Assembly (NCBI GenBank): GCA_934718065.1
Contig: CAKUZR010000009.1
Location: 23,256-87,255 of the forward strand
Direction: 5' to 3'
Length of the DNA stretch: 64,000 nucleotides
DNA from: an uncultured Treponema sp.
Lineage (GTDB): Bacteria > Spirochaetota > Spirochaetia > Treponematales > Treponemataceae
The translations under genes and the position numbers were made by a program. Shown here in pieces: positions 59,004 to 64,000 of this stretch. Position 1 is the first letter of the stretch. Every line of letters begins with the position of its first letter. The notes under the pieces are model-generated. The model saw nothing but the letters and a program-made list of their open reading frames with translations. It did not search any database and was not told the DNA's origin.

Positions 59004-61387
59004 AAATAAGTTCTTTGCTTGGAAAAATTCTTTCAGAAGGTCTGTTTATTGCAAAAAAGTCGAGCCATGAATTTTTCACTCCGGAGCATTTGCTTTTTGC
59101 CGCGCTGGAGTCGGATCAGGTTTGCGAGCTGCTGGATTCGGCTGGATGCAAAATTGAATCGCTTAAGCAGGATTTGACGGAATATCTTCAGACGAAAGTT
59201 CCTGTTCTTCCGGAGCTGTCGTCTGTTCCTGGAAAAAATCCTGTTGAAACGCTTGGCTTTCAGTCTGTGATGAACCGTGCTGTGTTTCATTGTGTTTCGA
59301 GCAACAGAACCATTGTTGATGTTCCGGATATTCTTGTCAGCATGCTTGATGAGAAGAAAAATTATTGCTCTTATTTTATGCTCAGAAACGGAACTGAACG
59401 GATTAAGCTTCTTGAAATTATTTCCCGCATGAAAAATGCCGCGGAGGCGATTGACCGGGAAAATTCCTCGGCTTTTGATTCTCAAAGCCAGGCTGGAAAA
59501 GGCCGGAAATCTGCGCTTGAAAAATTTTGCGTTGACATGACAAAGGAAGCCGCAAAAGGAAGCTACGACAAATTTATCGGCCGCGAGGAAGAAATTGAGC
59601 GCACAATTGAAATTCTTTGCCGCCGCGTAAAAAATAATCCTCTTCACGTTGGAGATGCCGGCGTCGGAAAAACCGCTGTTACTCAGGGGCTTGCCCAGCG
59701 TATTGTTGAAGGCCGCGTTCCGGCGGAGCTTAAGGAAAGCAAAATTTATTCGCTTGACATCGGGCTGCTTCTGGCTGGCTCAAAATTCCGCGGTGATTTT
59801 GAGGAACGTCTTCACGCTGTGGTTGACGAGCTTCTGGCAAAGAAAAACGCAATTCTTTTTATAGATGAAATTCACATGATTATGGGCGCGGGAACAAACG
59901 GAAATACGAACGTTGACGCGGCAAATCTTTTGAAGCCAGTTCTTTCAACCGGAAAAATGCGTGTTATCGGGTCAACGACTTTCGAGGAATACTCAAAGAA
60001 TTTTGAAAAAGACCGCGCGCTTTCAAGGCGTTTCCAGAAAATTGACATAGTTGAGCCGACTCCGCAGGAAACTTTTAAAATTCTGATGGGGCTGCTTCCG
60101 AAATTTGAGCAGTACCACCATGTGAAATATCAAAAAAGCGCGGTCCTCGCGGCGATTGACTTGTCTGTTCAGTATATTTCGGATAAAAAATTGCCGGACA
60201 AAGCTATCGATGTGATTGATGAGGCCGGCGCTTTGCTGAAAATCCAGAAAAACGGCGGATTTGAAGGAATTCATCTTTCTAAAATTCAGCTTTCTGACGA
60301 GTCTTTGCCGGCTGTAAGCGAATTTTCCGGTGTTCCGACGGTGAATGTTTCCGCAATCCGCAAAGTTGTTTCAAAAATGGCTCATGTTCCGGTGCAGAAT
60401 TTGGCCGGCGGTGAAAAACAAAAGCTTTATTCGCTGGAAAAAACGCTGAAATCTCAAATTTTCGGCCAGGACAAAGCTGTTGAAGCAGTTGTGAAAGCTG
60501 TAAAGCGAAGCCGTGCCGGCTTGAAAAATCCTGACAAGCCAGACGCGAGTTTTCTTTTTGTCGGCCCGACCGGCGTTGGAAAAACGGAGCTTGCCCGCTG
60601 TCTTGCGGCTCAGCTTGGAGTTTCGCTTCTCCGCTATGATATGAGCGAATATCAGGAAAAACATACGGTCAGCCGCCTGATTGGTTCTCCGGCAGGATAT
60701 GTTGGCTATGAAAACGGCGGTCTTTTGACGGATGATGTAAGAAAAAATCCTCACGCAGTCATTTTGTTCGATGAAATTGAAAAAGCTCATCCGGATATTT
60801 ACAACGTTTTTCTTCAGGTTCTGGACTACGGATTCCTTACGGACAACCAGGGGCGCAAGGCTGATTTCAGAAACTGCATTATCATTATGACAAGCAACGC
60901 CGGCGCAAGAAATCTTGAAAAATCTCCGATTGGATTTTCTTCCGGGCGGGAAATTTCCTACGAAACTGACAGCGTTGAGCTGAAATCCGCTGTGGAAAAG
61001 GAATTTTCGCCGGAATTCAGAAACCGTCTGGACGCGGTTGTTGTGTTCGGTCATCTTGAAAAGGAAATTGTTCTGAATGTCGTTCAGAAAGAATGGAAAA
61101 AACTTGCGAAACGCCTTGAGTCCAAAAAAGTCCATCTTTTTGTTACCGGCCGCTGCGAGGAAAAGCTGCTTGAGTCGGGCTATTCCCGTGAAATGGGCGC
61201 AAGAAATCTTGCCCGCACCGTGGATGAAAAAATCGCGAATCCGCTGGTCGATGAAGTTCTTTTTGGAAAACTGAGCAAAGGCGGAACGGTTGTCGCGGAT
61301 GTTATCGGCGATGAAATTACTTTCACTTTTGAAGACGGGCGCATTGAGCCGCATAAGTTTGTTGAAACATATTTTGAAATGGAGTAA
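59000..61387 (+). CDS. clpA: ATP-dependent Clp protease ATP-binding subunit ClpA
   Basis: 795 aa. N-terminal Clp repeat domain, then two AAA modules: first Walker A HVGDAGVGKTAVTQGLAQ and Walker B ILFIDEIHMIMGAG; second Walker A FVGPTGVGKTELARCLA and Walker B VILFDEIEKAHPDI; IGSPAGYVGYENGG pore-associated motif and DKAIDVIDEAGA are present. Length is normal for ClpA (no ClpB middle domain). Unfolds substrates for ClpP, guided by ClpS. Confidence 0.96.
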   Translation: MKISSLLGKILSEGLFIAKKSSHEFFTPEHLLFAALESDQVCELLDSAGCKIESLKQDLTEYLQTKVPVLPELSSVPGKNPVETLGFQSVMNRAVFHCVSSNRTIVDVPDILVSMLDEKKNYCSYFMLRNGTERIKLLEIISRMKNAAEAIDRENSSAFDSQSQAGKGRKSALEKFCVDMTKEAAKGSYDKFIGREEEIERTIEILCRRVKNNPLHVGDAGVGKTAVTQGLAQRIVEGRVPAELKESKIYSLDIGLLLAGSKFRGDFEERLHAVVDELLAKKNAILFIDEIHMIMGAGTNGNTNVDAANLLKPVLSTGKMRVIGSTTFEEYSKNFEKDRALSRRFQKIDIVEPTPQETFKILMGLLPKFEQYHHVKYQKSAVLAAIDLSVQYISDKKLPDKAIDVIDEAGALLKIQKNGGFEGIHLSKIQLSDESLPAVSEFSGVPTVNVSAIRKVVSKMAHVPVQNLAGGEKQKLYSLEKTLKSQIFGQDKAVEAVVKAVKRSRAGLKNPDKPDASFLFVGPTGVGKTELARCLAAQLGVSLLRYDMSEYQEKHTVSRLIGSPAGYVGYENGGLLTDDVRKNPHAVILFDEIEKAHPDIYNVFLQVLDYGFLTDNQGRKADFRNCIIIMTSNAGARNLEKSPIGFSSGREISYETDSVELKSAVEKEFSPEFRNRLDAVVVFGHLEKEIVLNVVQKEWKKLAKRLESKKVHLFVTGRCEEKLLESGYSREMGARNLARTVDEKIANPLVDEVLFGKLSKGGTVVADVIGDEITFTFEDGRIEPHKFVETYFEME

Positions 61388-61396
61388 ACTTAAAGA

Positions 61397-61666
61397 ATGA
61401 ATGCTATTATTACAGTTGTAGGAAGCGACAAGGTTGGAATTATTGCGAATGTAAGTTCTTTCCTTGCTGAGCACAAAATAAACATTGCTGATATAACTCA
61501 GACAATTCTTTCCGGAAATTTCGTCATGATGATGATGGTGAATTTTGAAAACTCTGACATTGCGATTGATGAGCTTAGGTCTGCTCTTGAAAAAAAAGCG
61601 GAATCTATGGGCGTTGAAATCAATGTGATGTCTGAAAAAGTCTTCAGTGCGATGCACAGAGTTTAA
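61397..61666 (+). CDS. ACT-domain protein (UPF0237 type)
   Basis: 89 aa, essentially one ACT domain: NAIITVVGSDKVGIIANVSS, NIADITQTILSGNFVMMMMV. Such small proteins are thought to sense amino acids. Usually paired with a DUF711 (PFL) gene, absent here. Begins 9 bases after clpA. Confidence 0.9.
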   Translation: MNAIITVVGSDKVGIIANVSSFLAEHKINIADITQTILSGNFVMMMMVNFENSDIAIDELRSALEKKAESMGVEINVMSEKVFSAMHRV

Positions 61667-61835
61667 AATCTGAAAAGATATTGAAAATTTAAAAAAGTTT
61701 TTGTGATTTATTTCATTTTTGCTTCATTTTTTACTATAAACATTTAGGCGTTTTTATTGTTTTTGTTTTGCAGCGCGCGTGCTTATTTGTTTTGAGTTTT
61801 GTTGTTCGCCTGAATAATTCAATTTAGGAGCAGAA

Positions 61836-62801
61836 ATGAAATTTCTAATGAATTCTTCAAGAGAATTGAGTTTTGCTGAGCTGATTCAGCTTAACGGTGG
61901 TTACAGCGGCTCCAGCTCCGGTGGAAAGCCTGCTTCAAAATCGAAAGGCTCGCCGGGCGGCTCTTCTAAAAAATCGGCGGCGTACAGCGCGGCCAGCGGC
62001 GGAATTTATTCGTATAACCGCGAACGGATTTCTATCATCGGCGGAAAAGCGTACAGTTCGTTGACAGGTTTTATAAGCGGCGGCTCGGATTCTTCTTCGG
62101 CTGGAAATTCTGCGGAAGAGGCTCGTGCAGCTCAGGAGGCGGCCGCGGCGGCAGCTGCTGCTGAAGTCGCTGAAACAGCCCGGAAAGAGGCTGAAAAAGC
62201 CAGGAAAAAAGCTCAGGGGTTAATAGACAAGAAAGATCCGGACTGCAAGGACAAAGTTTATATTGATTTAGGCTTTGACATGGTGAAGAAGACTGGATAT
62301 GACATTGCCGATATAGGTCTGTTTTCAGGTATTCTAAAAAATGACAATGATTTTCTTGCTTATCAAGTGGCAAAGAAAATCAATTCTGATTTGAAAAACG
62401 GCAGCATTGATTATAAAATCGGCGGAATGCAATGTGATAATTATGTGCAGGATGTTCTGGGGCAGGCGGGCGTTGACTATTCAAAGTATTTCGCCGGCGA
62501 GGCCAAGGATAAAACCTGCGCTGAGCATATCGCAAATCTTGATTCAAGCAAGGATTATAGCGCTTCAACCATTGAAAAAGGTTCTGTCTACGTATGTTTC
62601 ATGGGCGGCGGCAAGGCTGATGAGCATTGCGCTATGCTGATTGCTTCGGACAATGGCGGCTTCTATATGGTTGATAACAGTAGTGGGAACTGGAACGGAA
62701 ATGGCGGTGTCAATGTTGACTATGCGAATTCTGTCGCGGGCGTTGAAAAAGCTTACCGTTCTAATTATTCCAAGTTTTATTATCAAAAAGTAACAAGATA
62801 G
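61836..62801 (+). CDS. Secreted protein with double-glycine leader and NlpC/CHAP-like domain
   Basis: 321 aa, AGGAGC Shine-Dalgarno. The N-terminus SSRELSFAELIQLNGGYSGS looks like a bacteriocin-type leader cut after the GG by a C39-peptidase ABC exporter. Then a Gly/Ser-rich linker, an Ala-rich helix (about residues 90-130), and a C-terminal domain with GGMQCDNYVQDVLGQAGVDY, DEHCAMLIASDNGGFYMVDN and SSGNWNGNGG: a Cys, then His, then polar residue in the order of NlpC/P60 or CHAP cell-wall amidases. Probably a peptidoglycan-acting exported enzyme or toxin. Catalytic assignment is inferred. Confidence 0.65.
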   Translation: MKFLMNSSRELSFAELIQLNGGYSGSSSGGKPASKSKGSPGGSSKKSAAYSAASGGIYSYNRERISIIGGKAYSSLTGFISGGSDSSSAGNSAEEARAAQEAAAAAAAAEVAETARKEAEKARKKAQGLIDKKDPDCKDKVYIDLGFDMVKKTGYDIADIGLFSGILKNDNDFLAYQVAKKINSDLKNGSIDYKIGGMQCDNYVQDVLGQAGVDYSKYFAGEAKDKTCAEHIANLDSSKDYSASTIEKGSVYVCFMGGGKADEHCAMLIASDNGGFYMVDNSSGNWNGNGGVNVDYANSVAGVEKAYRSNYSKFYYQKVTR

Positions 62802-62809
62802 TAAATTTT

Positions 62810-62906
62810 GCTGTTCAGTTTTTCTTGCGGCGGGAAAAATTGAATGTTTTCGCACATGGACATGAAAATTTATTCTGGCTGCTGAAAACTGGACAGCTTT
62901 TTTTTT
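62810..62906 (+). terminator. Long-loop hairpin with T9
   Basis: GCTGTTCAGTT (62810-62820) pairs with AACTGGACAGC (62887-62897; one mismatch) followed by nine T. It may end or attenuate transcription between the secreted protein and the WG-repeat gene. Confidence 0.5.
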
Positions 62907-62917
62907 AGGGGAAAGGT

Positions 62918-63925
62918 ATGAAAAAAAATGTGTTTTTATTTTTGTTTGTTGTTTTCGGGGCATTTTGCTTCGCCGAAGATTTCTTTTTGTTTAAGCCTAC
63001 TGATACGATATGCTTTGACCGGGCGACTTATGTGAAGCCTGCTGATAAAAATTATTTGTATTTTCTTTATAAAAATGATGAAGGGCAGGAAGAGGCGCGG
63101 ATAAAAAGGCTGGATACGAACGTCGAGGCAATTCTGAACAGAAATGTTTATTTTAGCAGTATTTTTCCAGAGTATGACAAATATATTGCAATAAGCACTA
63201 CTTGGTGGACCGTGTATATTACAAAAGATTTGAAAGATATTGCGCTAAAAGAACTGAATATTCAGTGGGGAACGCCTTTTTATCGTGATGTCGCGCTTAT
63301 AAAAAACGAAGACGGATATTTTTTGATAAATAGCGACGGAAAAATTTTAAGCGATCAGATAGCGCGGTCCAGCGCAAGCAATTTGCTTGACGGCGTATTT
63401 TCGGTTACTTTGAAAGATGGTCGTGCTGGTTTTATGAATTTGAAAGGCGAGCTTGTGTTTGAAGTTCCTCAGGAATACAAAGATGGTGGCATGAGGCCTG
63501 CATATTGGTTTTCTGATGGTGTTATGGTTCTTACAAACGGACTTCCTGAAGGAAAACATAAAAATGCCGTTATCGACATGAAAGGAAATATTCTTGGCGA
63601 AACAACATATTTTCTCTCGAATTTTTCCGACGGTCTTGCTTCTTTTGAATACACGGTTGAGCGAAAAAAGCGTGGCTCTAAACATCCGGACAGAGTGAGC
63701 GTGTTTGGTTATATGGATAAATATTGCAATATTGTGATTCCTGCTGTTTTTGAAATTAAATATGGCTACAGTGTTCCTGAATTTGACAACGGATATGCGG
63801 AAGTGAATTATCATGGCCGAGATTTGTTTCTTGGAAAAGACGGAATATTGTACTCAAAAGATGACAAACATCCTGTTTTTAACCTGAACAAGCTGAAACC
63901 AGGCGTTTCTCAGCCAGCCGAATAA
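62918..63925 (+). CDS. WG-repeat-containing exported protein
   Basis: 335 aa with a clear signal peptide (MKKNVFLFLFVVFGAFCFAE). WG-type repeats: GVFSVTLKDGRAGFMNLKGE, SDGLASFEYTVERK with FGYMDKYCNIVIPAVFE, and NGYAEVNYHGRD. Such periplasmic beta-rich proteins bind partners. The place just after the double-glycine-leader protein makes it a candidate partner or immunity protein, but the terminator between them argues for separate control. Confidence 0.75.
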   Translation: MKKNVFLFLFVVFGAFCFAEDFFLFKPTDTICFDRATYVKPADKNYLYFLYKNDEGQEEARIKRLDTNVEAILNRNVYFSSIFPEYDKYIAISTTWWTVYITKDLKDIALKELNIQWGTPFYRDVALIKNEDGYFLINSDGKILSDQIARSSASNLLDGVFSVTLKDGRAGFMNLKGELVFEVPQEYKDGGMRPAYWFSDGVMVLTNGLPEGKHKNAVIDMKGNILGETTYFLSNFSDGLASFEYTVERKKRGSKHPDRVSVFGYMDKYCNIVIPAVFEIKYGYSVPEFDNGYAEVNYHGRDLFLGKDGILYSKDDKHPVFNLNKLKPGVSQPAE

Positions 63926-63974
63926 AAAAAATGAAAAAAAATCAATTTTTTTTGAAAAAAAGATAAAAAAGGTG

Positions 63975-64000
63975 TTGACACTTTTTTGCAAGGAGTATAT
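63975..64000 (+). promoter_or_regulatory. Strong promoter running off the window
   Basis: Consensus TTGACA (63975-63980), 17-base spacer, then TAT at the window end (start of a -10). Drives an unseen downstream gene. Confidence 0.55.

Noticed and set aside
60371-61657. 428-codon open frame on the minus strand
   Set aside because: Lies wholly antisense to clpA and the ACT gene, with composition expected from the complement of GC-rich codons and no recognisable domain.

Overview
The window looks like a chromosomal segment of a saccharolytic, host-associated Treponema-type spirochaete. That is an inference from gene style and content: clostridial/spirochaetal-type phosphofructokinase, large GH13/GH77 glucan enzymes, ClpS-ClpA, SUMF1-type and WG-repeat proteins, and an AT-rich genome whose core genes use GC-richer codons than its accessory genes. 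No rRNA, tRNA, CRISPR array or intact insertion sequence was seen.

Layout. 1-18.2 kb is core metabolism and regulation: a partial unknown gene, 6-phosphofructokinase, an FMN enzyme, two membrane proteins, a threonine-synthase-like protein that lacks the PLP lysine, a TetR/MalQ/GH13 glucan cluster, a PflX-like radical SAM protein, a PTS EIIA (PtsN-like), a lytic transglycosylase and a Rex-like repressor. 18.2-20.1 kb starts the exopolysaccharide (EPS) region with a WecA-type initiating transferase, preceded by a promoter that runs into eight tandem octamers, and a NusG paralogue (UpxY/LoaP type). 20.2-23.4 kb holds a HipA-like kinase, a NYN-domain protein and a DUF4469-like protein. At 23.5 kb a terminator is followed by five 14-bp near-palindromes spaced exactly 22 bp apart, in front of the main EPS operon.

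23.7-49.5 kb is an AT-rich mosaic EPS operon: dTDP-sugar enzymes, GT2, GT4, GT92, GT14 and other glycosyltransferases, a Wzx flippase, an EpsG-type polymerase, pyruvyl and acetyl transferases. It is interspersed with probable defence and selfish genes: a DUF4145 protein, a NYN protein behind a possible attenuator, an ATPase/TOPRIM pair flanked by 193-bp direct repeats, a DcdV/AvcD-type dCTP deaminase with a small partner, and a HicBA plus GNAT-type toxin-antitoxin island that splits a GT4 gene. 49.9-55.4 kb holds an ATPase, then divergent export genes: an SLBB (Wza-like) gene switched off by a G9 tract, a Wzz and a second SLBB protein. 55.5-64 kb returns to core genes (serC, serA, rhomboid, clpS, clpA, ACT protein) and ends with a secreted protein carrying a double-glycine leader and a WG-repeat protein.

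How it works together. The most interesting reading is one EPS locus with several layers of switching: an octamer tract in the 5' end of the initiating transferase transcript; poly-G tracts (G8-G9) in a GT92 gene, an FrhB-like gene, a GT14 gene (now off) and an export gene (now off); a phased operator array; and a processive antiterminator. In addition, about ten transcription-unit first genes have a -10 box only 6-9 bases before the start codon and no Shine-Dalgarno, which suggests frequent leaderless transcription.
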